A stretch of DNA of 64,000 nt from Aerococcus suis (GCF_900176325.1 NZ_FWXK01000004.1:1-64000), one strand, 5' to 3'. Counted from the first letter of the stretch, positions 18,372-27,901 are shown. The notes: generated by a model not told the origin, from the letters alone. A program made the numbers and translations.

Positions 18372-19457
18372 TTAATGTTCCAACTGATTTTGTTTTTGTT
18401 GTTTTTGCTCATAGCGTTGCATCGCTAAATCTAATAACTCTTGAATCAACTGTGCATATGGTTTGCCTGTCGCTTCCCATAAACTTGGATACATACTAAA
18501 CTGAGTAAACCCTGGTAATGTGTTGACTTCATTAATATAGATTTTTTCATCTTGAGTCACAAAGAAATCACACCGTGTTAAACCTGATCCATCAATCACA
18601 ACATAAGCTTGTTTCGCATAAGTTTGTAACTGTGCCATCAAATCATCGGAAACATGGGCTGGAATCGCCATTTGAACAGTATTATTGATATATTTCTCTT
18701 CATAGTCATAAAAGCCTTGTTCCTTAACCAATTCACCTGGTACAGAAACTTTTGGATAGTCATTCCCCATCACTGCTAATTCAACTTCACGTGCATTAGC
18801 TAATGATTCTTCCACAACTACTCGGCGGTCGAATTGTAAGGCTAAGTTAATACTATCAACCACTTCATCAGGAGTATTTGCTTGACTAATACCGACACTT
18901 GATCCTAAATTAGCAGGTTTTACAAAGACGGGATATCCTAATTGATTTTGAATCGCATTGAGAAGCGTTTCTTGTTCCGTTTGCCATTCATATTGAGTTA
19001 ATCCGATATATGGTAATTGCGGAATTCCTGCTTTTTCAAATAAATATTTAGAAACTAATTTATCCATTCCAGCAGCACTCGCTAGTACACCAGCACCAAC
19101 ATACGGAATATTTAACGTTTCAAACAATCCTTGAATAGTGCCATCTTCGCCATTAGGGCCATGTAAAGCTGGGAAAGCTAATGTATTTTCTGAAAGGACG
19201 TCAGTAGGGACAACTTCACGTCCGGTTGATTGATCAGCACCATACTTCGCATCATCAGCAATCTCTAAAGTAAGTGACCACTCTTTATCAGGCGCTTGAG
19301 TTAATTTCTCACCAGCAACCCAAATTCCATCTTGTTTAATATAAACAGGTTGAACAGCGTAACGATGATAATCAATCGTTTGAATAATTGATTGTGCAGT
19401 TAAAATTGAAATATCATGCTCTGCACTTTTTCCACCATATAATAAGACAATTTCCAT
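18372..19457 (-). CDS. ddl: D-alanine-D-alanine ligase
   Basis: 361-residue ATP-grasp ligase making the D-Ala-D-Ala dipeptide for peptidoglycan. Signatures: YGGKSAEHDIS (7-17), HGPNGEDGTIQGL (about 99-111), VKPANLGSSVGI and NEVNTLPGFT. The omega-loop has Tyr256 in YDYEEKYI. Enzymes making D-Ala-D-Lac carry Phe here, so a normal, vancomycin-sensitive dipeptide is predicted. It is the middle gene of a three-gene operon with the unknown protein and murF. Confidence 0.96.
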   Translation of the reverse strand: MEIVLLYGGKSAEHDISILTAQSIIQTIDYHRYAVQPVYIKQDGIWVAGEKLTQAPDKEWSLTLEIADDAKYGADQSTGREVVPTDVLSENTLAFPALHGPNGEDGTIQGLFETLNIPYVGAGVLASAAGMDKLVSKYLFEKAGIPQLPYIGLTQYEWQTEQETLLNAIQNQLGYPVFVKPANLGSSVGISQANTPDEVVDSINLALQFDRRVVVEESLANAREVELAVMGNDYPKVSVPGELVKEQGFYDYEEKYINNTVQMAIPAHVSDDLMAQLQTYAKQAYVVIDGSGLTRCDFFVTQDEKIYINEVNTLPGFTQFSMYPSLWEATGKPYAQLIQELLDLAMQRYEQKQQKQNQLEH

Positions 19458-19469
19458 AATGAACCTCCA

Positions 19470-20222
19470 TTAGTCTAACGTCCAATTTTTTTCGCCACGA
19501 TGATAAGTCAGCGTGCCTAATTGATTAAGATTTGGACGATGTTTGATTGATGTTTCAAGATGATCTTCTGCCAAATAAATCGGTACTTCTACATGCTTCT
19601 GGTTGGGTTGGATTTGTGAAAAATCAAGAACCACTCCCTCGCGCAGGAAGTCGCTTAATGCCATTAGAATATCTGTGGATGGCATACAAACACTCGAATT
19701 TTTCACGTCATTATTTTTCTTCCAATTTAACGTCATTCGACGTTCACCAAGCCCTAATTCAACTCGTGAACATAGTGCTTTGGCAAATTGATGATAAAAC
19801 ACATCCCATGACCGATAATAAATTTTTACGACATTAGGTCCAACTGGTAAATAGACAAATTGATTTCGCAGTTTGTAATAAAACGGCGAGTTTAACGGTA
19901 TCGTCATATGCTTTAAATATAATAATTCAGCTAGCTCTTGGGGATGTAATTGGTGCAATAAAGATAATGATTCAAAATCTACCCATTGTGCCCCTAATCG
20001 TCGGCCATTTCGTTGCTGTTTAAAATATTTTTCAACTTTATCTCTTCCACTGATGACATGAAATTTAATATACTCATCAAATTGTTCCAATGCTGTTCTT
20101 TGGTTCAATAATAGAATATTTTCTGGTACGCTAGAAAGCGTGTCATAAAAAAAGTTCAAATCTCGTAGTAATACTTGATGAGATAAAGGGTTAGTCAAAA
20201 CATACCATTCATTTTTCTCCAT
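19470..20222 (-). CDS. Uncharacterized protein upstream of ddl-murF
   Basis: A 250-residue protein I do not recognise. It has no signal peptide or clear membrane segment. It is rich in Tyr, Phe, His and Leu and in basic residues, with KKNNDVKNSS near residue 175 and a hydrophilic end. The start is placed at ATG 20222, which has GGGGGAG five bases upstream; the frame stays open eight codons further back. It is 12 bases from ddl and so is likely co-transcribed with ddl and murF. It diverges from the broken SUKH-like gene. No function is proposed. Confidence 0.65.
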   Translation of the reverse strand: MEKNEWYVLTNPLSHQVLLRDLNFFYDTLSSVPENILLLNQRTALEQFDEYIKFHVISGRDKVEKYFKQQRNGRRLGAQWVDFESLSLLHQLHPQELAELLYLKHMTIPLNSPFYYKLRNQFVYLPVGPNVVKIYYRSWDVFYHQFAKALCSRVELGLGERRMTLNWKKNNDVKNSSVCMPSTDILMALSDFLREGVVLDFSQIQPNQKHVEVPIYLAEDHLETSIKHRPNLNQLGTLTYHRGEKNWTLD

Positions 20223-20302
20223 GTTATCTCCCCCTGAAAACGTCACTATATATCATATCAAAATCACATCAAAAACACTATATTTTTTGAAAGGAGCTTT
20301 AA

Positions 20303-20924
20303 ATGAACCTAATACCTTTACCATTCCAAAAACAATATCATACTTATCTTCCTCAATCACCACTCTATGCTGATATTACGGTTGCGGATTTGCCGATTGC
20401 TTTTCACAATCTATTGAAATCAACAGAACGGTAGATATACGAATCATAGTTACGTTCCTACCTCTCATCCCACTCTAGATGCTTTGAATGCTGTGAATAT
20501 TTCTTATATTGGAGGACTTTTTGCGAATACAAACCAAGAACCCTTTGAAATTCCTAATATTGTGAATCAGAATCAGTTTACCTGTCGGCCATTCATTCCA
20601 GAACGCGCCATTATCTTTTTCGAGGATCAAGAGCGATGTGCCTATTTACGTTATGATATGCACCATCCCAGTCAACACCCTGATGTTTGGTATTATGATT
20701 ATCGATACAATCGGCATCTATGGTTAGCTAATTCGTTTGCTGAATTCTTAGCTGCTTTTGAACACCGGCATTTTTCATTGCTCAATAAACCGCAACTGTT
20801 TTATCATATCGGTAACCAAGCAGCTATTTCCTCCCGTACGCCGAAAGAAAAAAGTGATGCCTTAGCTTATATTCGTGCCCTTAATCATTCTAAATGGGAA
20901 GAGAAAATTAAAGAAGTCATTTAA
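20303..20924 (+). pseudogene. SMI1/KNR4 (SUKH)-like protein, frameshifted
   Basis: The ATG at 20303 has a good AAAGGAG site and opens a frame of 43 codons that stops at TAG 20432. The reading continues one frame over, open from 20418 to 20924. Removing one base near 20417-20420 gives LLKQQNGRY, close to the QNGGY-type motif of SMI1/KNR4 proteins. The downstream part has the family-like FFEDQERCAYLRYDM and LANSFAEFLAAF ends. The repaired product would be about 206 residues. Family members include immunity proteins of toxin systems, but no toxin gene is seen nearby. A sequencing error is possible. Confidence 0.65.
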
Positions 20925-21007
20925 GCGAAAATCCTTTTCATTTCTGCCATCATTTGGATATGATGGTTTTTTTATGAAAATACTTGTGACTTTTTTAACA
21001 ATAACCA

Positions 21008-21036
21008 TTGATAAAATTCCAAACCCCCTTTATAAT
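21008..21036 (+). promoter_or_regulatory. Promoter of adhP
   Basis: -35 TTGATA (21008-21013) and -10 TATAAT (21031-21036) with a 17-bp spacer, 36 bp before the adhP start codon. Confidence 0.8.
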
Positions 21037-21038
21037 CA

Positions 21039-21056
21039 ATGTGAAAGATATCACAT
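21039..21056 (+). promoter_or_regulatory. Rex-like operator at adhP
   Basis: ATGTGAAAGATATCACAT lies directly after the -10, over the likely start point. It matches the Rex pattern TTGTGAAnnnnTTCACAA except at the outermost bases and one inner T. Rex senses NADH/NAD+ and represses fermentation genes, including alcohol dehydrogenases, in Gram-positive bacteria. A Crp/Fnr-type site (TGTGA-N6-TCACA) is the alternative reading. Confidence 0.55.
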
Positions 21057-21072
21057 ACAGGAGGGTATTATA

Positions 21073-22110
21073 ATGACTGATAAAAAAATGAAAGCTATTG
21101 TTGCGAATAAAGACCATAAAGCTGAGGTTGTCGAACATGATTTACGTGACCTACGTCCTGGTGAAGCACTCTTAAAAATGATTTGCTGTGGTGTATGTCA
21201 CACTGATTTACACGTTAAAAACGCTGACTTTGGGGATGTTTCAGGCGTTATCCTTGGTCATGAAGGAATTGGGGAAGTTATTGAAGTTGCCGATGATGTG
21301 ACAAGTTTAGAAATCGGTGACCGTGCAAGTGTTGCTTGGTTCTTCCAAGGTTGTGGTCACTGTGAGTACTGTACGACCGGTCGTGAAACCTTATGTCGTG
21401 AAGTAAAAAATGCTGGTTATACAGCTGACGGAGGAATGGCGGAGTACTGTATTGTTACAGCTGACTATGCCGTTAAAGTTCCTGAAGAACTAGCATCACC
21501 AGCTGCGTCATCTATTACTTGTGCTGGGGTAACAACTTATAAAGCCATTAAATCTGCCAACATCCTTCCTGGCGAATGGATTGTTATTTCTGGTTTAGGT
21601 GGTTTAGGTAACTTAGCGTTACAATATGCTAAAAATGTATTTGGCGCAAAAGTCATTGCCGTTGATATTAATGATGGGCAATTAGAATTCGCTAAAAAAT
21701 ACGGAGCTGATTTAACCGTTAACCCATTAAATGAAGACCCTGGAGAAGTTATCCAAGCCAAAACAGGAGGCGCTCACGCCGCAGTCGTAACAGCTGTTGC
21801 CCGTTCTGCCTTCAACCAAGCTGTTGATTCTGTTCGTGCCGGTGGTCGTATTGTCGCTGTCGGACTACCATCTGAATCTATGGACCTAAATATTCCGCGT
21901 TTAGTATTAGATGGTATCGAAGTTATCGGTTCATTAGTTGGAACACGTCAAGACTTAAAAGAAGCTTTCCAAGCAGGAGCTGATGGCTTAGTGGTTCCTC
22001 AATGTGAAATGCGTCTAATGGAAGATATTAATGATATCTTTGATGAAATGGAAGAAGGTAAAATCCGTGGACGGATGGTTATCGATTTAGAAAATCTATC
22101 AAACCATTAA
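21073..22110 (+). CDS. adhP: Zinc-dependent alcohol dehydrogenase
   Basis: 345-residue medium-chain dehydrogenase/reductase that interconverts ethanol and acetaldehyde with NAD(H). The catalytic-zinc region has GVCHTDLH (Cys42) and GHEGIGEV. The structural zinc has four cysteines in [16 protein letters not shown]. The Rossmann loop is [15 protein letters not shown]. The start is the ATG at 21073, after GGAGGG; the frame remains open much further upstream, across the promoter. It is monocistronic with its own promoter, a Rex-like operator and a terminator. Confidence 0.95.
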   Translation: MTDKKMKAIVANKDHKAEVVEHDLRDLRPGEALLKMICCGVCHTDLHVKNADFGDVSGVILGHEGIGEVIEVADDVTSLEIGDRASVAWFFQGCGHCEYCTTGRETLCREVKNAGYTADGGMAEYCIVTADYAVKVPEELASPAASSITCAGVTTYKAIKSANILPGEWIVISGLGGLGNLALQYAKNVFGAKVIAVDINDGQLEFAKKYGADLTVNPLNEDPGEVIQAKTGGAHAAVVTAVARSAFNQAVDSVRAGGRIVAVGLPSESMDLNIPRLVLDGIEVIGSLVGTRQDLKEAFQAGADGLVVPQCEMRLMEDINDIFDEMEEGKIRGRMVIDLENLSNH

Positions 22111-22125
22111 TTTAGCTAACTAAGC

Positions 22126-22157
22126 AAAAGAGCCTGTTTTCACAGGCTCTTTTTTTG
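22126..22157 (+). terminator. Terminator of adhP
   Basis: AAAGAGCCTGT pairs with ACAGGCTCTTT around TTTC, followed by a T-run. Confidence 0.9.
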
Positions 22158-22212
22158 TCTAATTTTACTAAAAGCTATCCTTCTTCTAATCACAACGTGC
22201 TATAATAGCACT

Positions 22213-22426
22213 CGGGTATCAACTTGTCCGCCTGAATAATGACTTAGGACTCCCTCTTCGAATTAACAACTAACCATCAAGAAAGCCGAGGCAAATATCC
22301 TCGGCCTTCTTGATAGTATATAACTACCTAAGTACCATTCCTTAATAGCTTGGAGAAAATCGTCTGGCATGCAAACGTATGAAGGTTGCTATTAAGGGAT
22401 TTGCGGACATGTTAGTGCCCGTTTTT
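22213..22426 (+). ncRNA. ssrS: 6S-like structured RNA (candidate ssrS)
   Basis: A non-coding stretch of about 214 nt that starts 7 bases after a TATAAT box (22201-22206) and ends in a stem plus TTTTT. The closing arms CGGG...GTCCGC (22213-22231) pair with GCGGAC...CCCG (22403-22421). Inside are an ACTTAGG/CCTAAGT helix enclosing a long hairpin (22276-22314), and a 3'-side hairpin CCTTAATAGC/GCTATTAAGG (22340-22397). A long closing stem, an internal bubble and a small hairpin on the 3' side fit 6S RNA, the RNA polymerase regulator. No conserved primary sequence was available to confirm this, so the family is an inference. Confidence 0.5.
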
Positions 22427-22519
22427 GATACGGAGAGCCTAGCTACTCTCTATCTAAAGCCTATCATCCAATAATAGATAGATAAAGCAATAACCCTCTT
22501 TATTAAAGATTTTAGATAT

Positions 22520-22553
22520 TAAAAAAAGACCGACAATACGTCGGTCTTTTAAT
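22520..22553. terminator. Terminator after rpmE2
   Basis: Stem AAAGACCGAC / GTCGGTCTTT with A and T tracts on both sides. It serves rpmE2 on the minus strand and could act in both directions. Confidence 0.85.
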
Positions 22554-22563
22554 ATTTCTTTGC

Positions 22564-22830
22564 TTATTCTGGTTTGGCATTGGCATCTGTGAAACCGTAT
22601 TTTTTGTTGAAACGGTCCACACGTCCATCTGCTTGTGTGAATTTTTGACGACCAGTGTAGAATGGGTGTGAATCAGAACTGATTTCAACACGAATTAATG
22701 GATAAGTGTTTCCATCTTCCCATTCGATTGTTTCTTCTGAACCTTTAGTTGATCCACTTAAGAATTTATAACCTGTTGTTGTATCCATAAACACAACTTG
22801 TTGGTAATCTGGATGGATATTTTGTTTCAT
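22564..22830 (-). CDS. rpmE2: 50S ribosomal protein L31, type B
   Basis: 88 residues. It begins [16 protein letters not shown] and ends with [12 protein letters not shown], characteristic of L31. The zinc-binding CxxC pairs of type A L31 are absent, so this is the zinc-independent type B form. It follows rho on the same strand with a gap of about 100 bp that may hold its own promoter, and it is followed by a strong terminator. Confidence 0.97.
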   Translation of the reverse strand: MKQNIHPDYQQVVFMDTTTGYKFLSGSTKGSEETIEWEDGNTYPLIRVEISSDSHPFYTGRQKFTQADGRVDRFNKKYGFTDANAKPE

Positions 22831-22929
22831 GTTTTTCTCTCCTCTCGCCCTAAACTATTTGCTAATCTAGAGATTATTTTGACATAACAGTAGCATTTTA
22901 TCATAATCACTACTTAGAAACAAGCTATT

Positions 22930-24210
22930 TTATGCGTCATTTTTAGTGAATATTTTCATACGTTCAATAAATTGTTGGTTATCTTGCGTACGTTTTAGTT
23001 CATGAATAATTTCTTCAGTCTGTGCTAAATGATTTTGACGTAATGACCGTCTAATCGCCCACAATGTTTGTACTTCTTCCTCACTAAGCAACAACTCTTC
23101 ACGTCGGGTACTAGAGCGTTTTAAATCAATGGCTGGGAATATACGGCGTTCTGCCAACTCACGTGTTAAATGTAATTCCATATTCCCAGTGCCTTTAAAT
23201 TCTTCATAAATCATATCATCCATACGTGAGCCAGTATCGACTAAAGCCGTTGCTAAAATTGTTAAGCTTCCACCATCTTCAATATTACGTGCAGACCCAA
23301 AAAATCGTTTTGGACGATAAAAGGCTGACGGATCAATCCCACCTGATAAAGTCCGTCCTGAAGGTTTTTCCACTAGGTTAAATGCTCGTGCTAAACGAGT
23401 AATTGAATCCATTAAAATAACAACATCGCGCTTATCTTCTACTAAACGTCGTGCACGTTCTAAAACAAGCTCCGCCACTCGAACATGATTTTCTGGACGC
23501 TCATCAAACGTACTAGACACCACTTCTGCATTCACACTACGTTCAATATCAGTGACTTCTTCAGGACGCTCATCGATTAATAAGATAATTAATTCAACAT
23601 CCGGATAATTTTCTGAAATCCCATTGGCAATTTCTTTCATTAAAATCGTTTTACCCGCCTTAGGAGGCGCAACAATTAGTCCACGTTGACCGAAGCCAAT
23701 AGGAGCAAACAAATCAATTAAACGAGTAGAAATTCGATTTTTAGCGGATTCAAGATGAATGTTTTGATTGGGGTAAATAGGGGTTAGGGCAGGAAAATGT
23801 TCCCGTTGTTTAGCATCTTCTGGATCGCGGCCATTCACATTATAAACATGCATTAAGCCATTATAACGTTCATTTTCCTTCGGTGGTCGAGCGGTACCAG
23901 AAACTAAGTCACCATTCCGTAAATCAAAGCGACGAATTTGTGAATTTGAAATGTAGATATCTTCTTGACTAGGGGAATAATTAATTGGTCGTAAGAAACC
24001 AAACTCATTGCCGGTAATATCTAATACCCCACTTACGGTGAAAAATCCCTGGCTTTCTTCTTGTGCTCTCAATACCGCCATAATTAATTCTTTTTTATTC
24101 ATCTGGCTATAATACGGAATTTTAAATTCACGCGCATAAGCATAAATTTCTTTTAAGGTGAGTTCTTGTAATTTTTCGAGACTCATCACATGATCAGTTT
24201 GTTTGGACAT
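22930..24210 (-). CDS. rho: Transcription termination factor Rho
   Basis: 426 residues. The N-terminal Rho-N region (about 8-50) is followed by the RNA-binding cold-shock-like domain (about 55-125, [15 protein letters not shown]). The hexameric ATPase has Walker A APPKAGKT and Walker [16 protein letters not shown]. It lies between murA and rpmE2, the usual Firmicutes order. Confidence 0.97.
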   Translation of the reverse strand: MSKQTDHVMSLEKLQELTLKEIYAYAREFKIPYYSQMNKKELIMAVLRAQEESQGFFTVSGVLDITGNEFGFLRPINYSPSQEDIYISNSQIRRFDLRNGDLVSGTARPPKENERYNGLMHVYNVNGRDPEDAKQREHFPALTPIYPNQNIHLESAKNRISTRLIDLFAPIGFGQRGLIVAPPKAGKTILMKEIANGISENYPDVELIILLIDERPEEVTDIERSVNAEVVSSTFDERPENHVRVAELVLERARRLVEDKRDVVILMDSITRLARAFNLVEKPSGRTLSGGIDPSAFYRPKRFFGSARNIEDGGSLTILATALVDTGSRMDDMIYEEFKGTGNMELHLTRELAERRIFPAIDLKRSSTRREELLLSEEEVQTLWAIRRSLRQNHLAQTEEIIHELKRTQDNQQFIERMKIFTKNDA

Positions 24211-24232
24211 TATATAAACCTTTCTAAGTAAA

Positions 24233-24302
24233 CAAAAAAGAGAGCATTATTGTGTCACTGTCAATTAGACGATGATTCGATTAAACCAATAATCACTCTC
24301 TA
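24233..24302 (-). terminator. Terminator between murA and rho
   Basis: On the minus strand AGAGAG...ATTATTG pairs with CAATAAT...CTCTCT across a loop of about 35 bases, followed by TTTTTTG. Confidence 0.6.
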
Positions 24303-24313
24303 TTTCTGTCATA

Positions 24314-25579
24314 TTATTCTTCAATTAATTCAATCTCAGCACCTAGAGCATGCAATTTATCTGTTACATGATCATAACCGCGTAAGATATTTTCTGCTCC
24401 ATATAATTCAGTCACACCATCTGCAATTAAAGCCGCATTAATTAGACAAGCTCCTGCACGAAGGTCTGAGGCCCGTACTGTTGCACCAATTAGATGATTT
24501 GGCCCCTCCATCATAATATGGTCATTTTTTACTTGAGCATTTGCTCCCATCAACTGTAGCTCAGGAATATGATTGACACGTTTCGGATAAATTGTATCTT
24601 CAATCATTCCTTTACCTTCAGCTAACAACAATAATGGCGTGATAGGTTGTTGTAAGTCAGTCGCAAAACCTGGGTAAGGCATCGTTTTAATATCGACCAT
24701 TTTTAAAGGTTTCGTCGTAGGATGAACGTAAATTGCATCTTGTTCGATTGTCATATCAACGCCCATTTCACGTAACTTCGCTACAAAACTTTCGATATGT
24801 TCATAAATAACATTATTAATACGGACACCGTCACCCATAGCAGCAGCTGCCGTTAAGTATGTTCCCGCTTCAATACGATCAGGAATCATTTGATGACTCA
24901 CACCATGCAACTCATCAACTCCCTCAACGCGAATAGTTGACGTTCCGGCACCTTTGATTTTAGCGCCCATTTTATTTAATAATACAGCCACATCAATAAT
25001 TTCTGGTTCACGAGCCGCATTTTCAATAACAGTTTCACCTTTAGCTTGTGTTGCTGCTAATAAAATATTAATCGTTGCTCCAACACTAACAACGTCTAGA
25101 TAGATAGTCGTATCACCTTGTAAACCATTATCTGAAGTGGTTAAATGGATGGCTCCTTCTTCATTTTTAACAGTTGCACCTAGTGCTTCAAATCCTTTGA
25201 TATGTAAATCCATAGGACGAGGTCCTAATGAACAACCACCAGGTAACCCAACAACACCTTCGCCGTATTTACTTAATAAGGCTCCCATAAAATAATAAGA
25301 GGCTCTTAAACTTTGAATCTTCCCATCTGGCATAGGAATATTTTGCATATGTGTTGGATCAATTTTTAAAACATTTTCTTGGAAGAAAACGTCACACCCA
25401 AAATCACGCAAAATTTCAATTAGTGCGCGTACATCTTGGATATCAGGCACTCCTTCTAAGACAACTTCAGAGTCAGCCATAATAGCTGCTGGAATTAAAG
25501 CAACCGCACTATTTTTGGCACCACTGACTTCAACTTCACCCGATAAGCGATGTCCACCTTTGATTACAAACTTTTTCAT
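24314..25579 (-). CDS. murA: UDP-N-acetylglucosamine 1-carboxyvinyltransferase
   Basis: 421 residues. It transfers enolpyruvyl from PEP to UDP-GlcNAc, the first committed step of peptidoglycan synthesis. The active-site loop [11 protein letters not shown] has Cys116, the residue alkylated by fosfomycin; the N-terminus has the [14 protein letters not shown] motif. Firmicutes often carry two MurA paralogues. The position next to rho matches the second copy (MurAB/MurZ) of B. subtilis. Confidence 0.95.
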   Translation of the reverse strand: MKKFVIKGGHRLSGEVEVSGAKNSAVALIPAAIMADSEVVLEGVPDIQDVRALIEILRDFGCDVFFQENVLKIDPTHMQNIPMPDGKIQSLRASYYFMGALLSKYGEGVVGLPGGCSLGPRPMDLHIKGFEALGATVKNEEGAIHLTTSDNGLQGDTTIYLDVVSVGATINILLAATQAKGETVIENAAREPEIIDVAVLLNKMGAKIKGAGTSTIRVEGVDELHGVSHQMIPDRIEAGTYLTAAAAMGDGVRINNVIYEHIESFVAKLREMGVDMTIEQDAIYVHPTTKPLKMVDIKTMPYPGFATDLQQPITPLLLLAEGKGMIEDTIYPKRVNHIPELQLMGANAQVKNDHIMMEGPNHLIGATVRASDLRAGACLINAALIADGVTELYGAENILRGYDHVTDKLHALGAEIELIEE

Positions 25580-25789
25580 ACATTTAATTTCCTTTCCGAT
25601 GTTTCAAGGTATCAGCATTATGACGCCAATCATCTGTTCCTACCTTAAAAGCAATTGTTATCACACAAATGATTAGCCGTTACAACACTTCATACAATCG
25701 TCACACGAAAGTATGCACTCTTCCTATTATACCTAATATCCCTTCATTCGACTACCATATCGCACAATGATTAAATAAAATTTAAAAAA

Positions 25790-25922
25790 GGGTGTGAAGA
25801 AAGGATGCGATAAAGCACGTTTAACCACGGTCGTTGGACCTAAAAGCGATACCTCTCTGCAAGAGAGAAGGAGCTCTTTAGGGAAACGCAGCCGTGGTTG
25901 TGCTTTAGAGCTCGACTACAAA
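25790..25922 (+). repeat. Tandem structured element, unit 1
   Basis: 133-bp non-coding unit that opens with GGGTGTGA (25790-25797) and closes with CGACTA (25913-25918). A long helix pairs AAAGCAC and CCACGG (25812-25830) with CCGTGG and GTGCTTT (25892-25906). A nested hairpin pairs CTCTCT with AGAGAG (25853-25867). The strand is nominal; nothing shows which strand is transcribed. Confidence 0.7.
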
Positions 25923-26043
25923 GCGTGTGAAGAAACGCGCTCTGATTCGAACATCTGGAAGAAAAAGCCCAAGTTTCGCTTTTTGAAACGGTTGATTTTT
26001 CTGAAGAGGCTTCGAATCAGCGTTTCTGAACCCGACTAAAACA
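25923..26043 (+). repeat. Tandem structured element, unit 2
   Basis: Opens with GCGTGTGA (25923-25930) and closes with CCCGACTA (26031-26038). Its long helix is AAACGC and CTGATTCGAA (25933-25951) with TTCGAATCAG and GCGTTT (26011-26025). The helix sequence differs from unit 1 while the position is the same. Confidence 0.7.
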
Positions 26044-26165
26044 GGGTGTGAGTAGCCCGTTTAGACTTGACTTCTTGGAGACATTTAACCGGAGTTTGTG
26101 AAACAAACAGAGGGTAAATGCGAAAGAACGTCAAGTCTGGCGATACGAACCCAACTAGGGTGTGA
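26044..26165 (+). repeat. Tandem structured element, unit 3, and start of a partial fourth unit
   Basis: Opens with GGGTGTGA (26044-26051) and closes with CCCAACTA (26150-26157). Its helix is AGACTTGAC (26063-26071) with GTCAAGTCT (26130-26138), again a different sequence. A further GGGTGTGA at 26158-26165 starts a fourth unit that breaks off before the terminator of the glycosyltransferase gene. Confidence 0.7.
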
Positions 26166-26185
26166 GCATTTGCGATAAATTTTGA

Positions 26186-26232
26186 AATAAAAAAAGTATT
26201 GGAGAAATTTTCTAGTCTTTTCCACCAACACT
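26186..26232 (-). terminator. Terminator of the glycosyltransferase gene
   Basis: On the minus strand AGTGTTGGTGGAAA pairs imperfectly with TTTCTCCAATACT, followed by TTTTTTTATTTC. The stem resembles the fba terminator at 27902-27948. Confidence 0.7.
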
Positions 26233-26274
26233 CTTTTATATAAATATGACAATAACATCTTAAATGATTCAAAA

Positions 26275-27831
26275 TCACGAAACGAAATAAATATTAAAAT
26301 AAGAATGAGTATATAGTTTTTTGCAATTATTAAATTTCGTGTTCTCTAGAATATCATTTTCAACACTTTCTGAATCATTATTTTTTTCAACAAATAGTAC
26401 AAATTCATTTTCTTTACTTAATTTATCATCATTATACAAACCTGAAACACCAGAAAAATCTATCTGTTTAAACTGATTAAATTCGATTAACTCATTTATC
26501 TGAGATTTTGTTTTAAACGTTTTATCAGTTATAACAACTGCTTTATTAAGATTCAAATTTTCAATTTTTTGATGATTTGAACTCATTTCAGGATACAAAT
26601 ATTCAATTTTATCAGTCTCAGTAAAACCAAGCATTACTATAGTTCCCACTAAAAACATTAATACTGAACTTACCAATACCTCATTTTTTAATAGACTTGT
26701 AAATACAAACTGAGACAAAATTAATACCACAAGAATAAACATAGGGGTTATAGCAAAAATATAACGTGATGTTTGATATGGAGATACCTGGCTTATTAGA
26801 AAGAAACTAAGACAAGTTGGAATTAAAATTAAAATAAATTGTTCTAGTTTAAAAAAATCAACTTGCTTTCTATTAAATATATATAATATTGAAATTATAA
26901 TTAATAAAAAGAGCAAAACAAACACTATTACTTTCCCATATCCAGCAAAAGTATTAGCGTTTATTATATCAAGATAATCTTTAAATTTTTCTTCTGATAG
27001 CCCTCCAAGTAATCCACCTACTACTTGCTCACCTCTATTGGACCCCTTAACATGGTCAAATACACTTGGAAAAATATAAAATGCAGTAAATACTGATAAT
27101 AGTGAAGTTAGGCTATAATAAATAGCATACTTAATTTTTTTTAAACTAATTAAAATTACAGCTACACATATCGTTACAAAAACAGCATAAAGATAAAAAT
27201 AGTATTGAGTTAGTCCTCCAGCAATCGTTGTCAAAGCAGTAATTATAAGATATTTTACATGATTATTATCTTCTACATATTTTAAGGAAACATATAGTAG
27301 AAGCAACTGAATAGCTGTTAACAGAAAGTACATTCTAATAAAAACAAAATTATCAATTGTTGAAATACTCAAGCCGAACATAATAACTGTAATATAACCA
27401 ATAATTTTATTATTAGTAAAAATACTTATGATTTTATATACAACAATAGCTGAAATAATAAAAGAGAGCAGATTCACTGATAATCCTATCCATTTATTAT
27501 ATGTTCCAATAAATAAAGAAGAAAGGGTATGAATAATAGAATAATATAATGGTGGGTGAACGTCTTGAGATTGATTATAAAATACAGACCCGTATTCAAA
27601 AGCAGTATTTGATTGGGTAGCTACCATGTCATAAAGATATGAGGTAGGCAACCACTCGTCAACACGGTTTAATTTTATATTATAATAGCTATTAGATAGT
27701 AAATATGATGAAACCTCATCTACATGCATTCCACCTTTTAATGTTCCCATCCAAATCAAAAATATAGATATAACTGCGATAATCAAAATTAAAAGCCAAT
27801 TATTTCGACATAATTTTTTTATTTTCCCCAC
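26275..27831 (-). CDS. GT-C type membrane glycosyltransferase (GT39-like)
   Basis: 518 residues with a basic N-terminus and 11-13 predicted membrane segments. The first outside loop has the acidic motif GGMHVDEVSSYLL (about residues 33-45), and DVHPPLYYSI is near residue 90. Both are typical of polyprenyl-phosphate-sugar-dependent GT-C enzymes such as PMT and ArnT. A soluble domain of about 100 residues ends the protein. It probably adds a sugar to a cell-surface molecule from a lipid-linked donor; the acceptor is unknown. The gene is more AT-rich than its neighbours. It sits alone between fba and murA, a place where relatives have core genes, suggesting acquisition. Confidence 0.75.
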   Translation of the reverse strand: MGKIKKLCRNNWLLILIIAVISIFLIWMGTLKGGMHVDEVSSYLLSNSYYNIKLNRVDEWLPTSYLYDMVATQSNTAFEYGSVFYNQSQDVHPPLYYSIIHTLSSLFIGTYNKWIGLSVNLLSFIISAIVVYKIISIFTNNKIIGYITVIMFGLSISTIDNFVFIRMYFLLTAIQLLLLYVSLKYVEDNNHVKYLIITALTTIAGGLTQYYFYLYAVFVTICVAVILISLKKIKYAIYYSLTSLLSVFTAFYIFPSVFDHVKGSNRGEQVVGGLLGGLSEEKFKDYLDIINANTFAGYGKVIVFVLLFLLIIISILYIFNRKQVDFFKLEQFILILIPTCLSFFLISQVSPYQTSRYIFAITPMFILVVLILSQFVFTSLLKNEVLVSSVLMFLVGTIVMLGFTETDKIEYLYPEMSSNHQKIENLNLNKAVVITDKTFKTKSQINELIEFNQFKQIDFSGVSGLYNDDKLSKENEFVLFVEKNNDSESVENDILENTKFNNCKKLYTHSYFNIYFVS

Positions 27832-27901
27832 ATTTTTCCTCCGAAAATTTATAATCTTCCCCTGATAGTTTATTTGTAACGTATTACTTTTGTATATTTA
27901 A

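Noticed and set aside
25790-26165. CRISPR array
   Set aside because: Units are over 110 bp, non-identical and contain long internal helices; there are no short identical repeats with spacers.
25794-26278. Open frames on both strands through the tandem elements (25794-26039 plus, 26036-26278 minus)
   Set aside because: They follow the inverted-repeat structure, have no ribosome binding site and give low-complexity basic or Cys-rich peptides.
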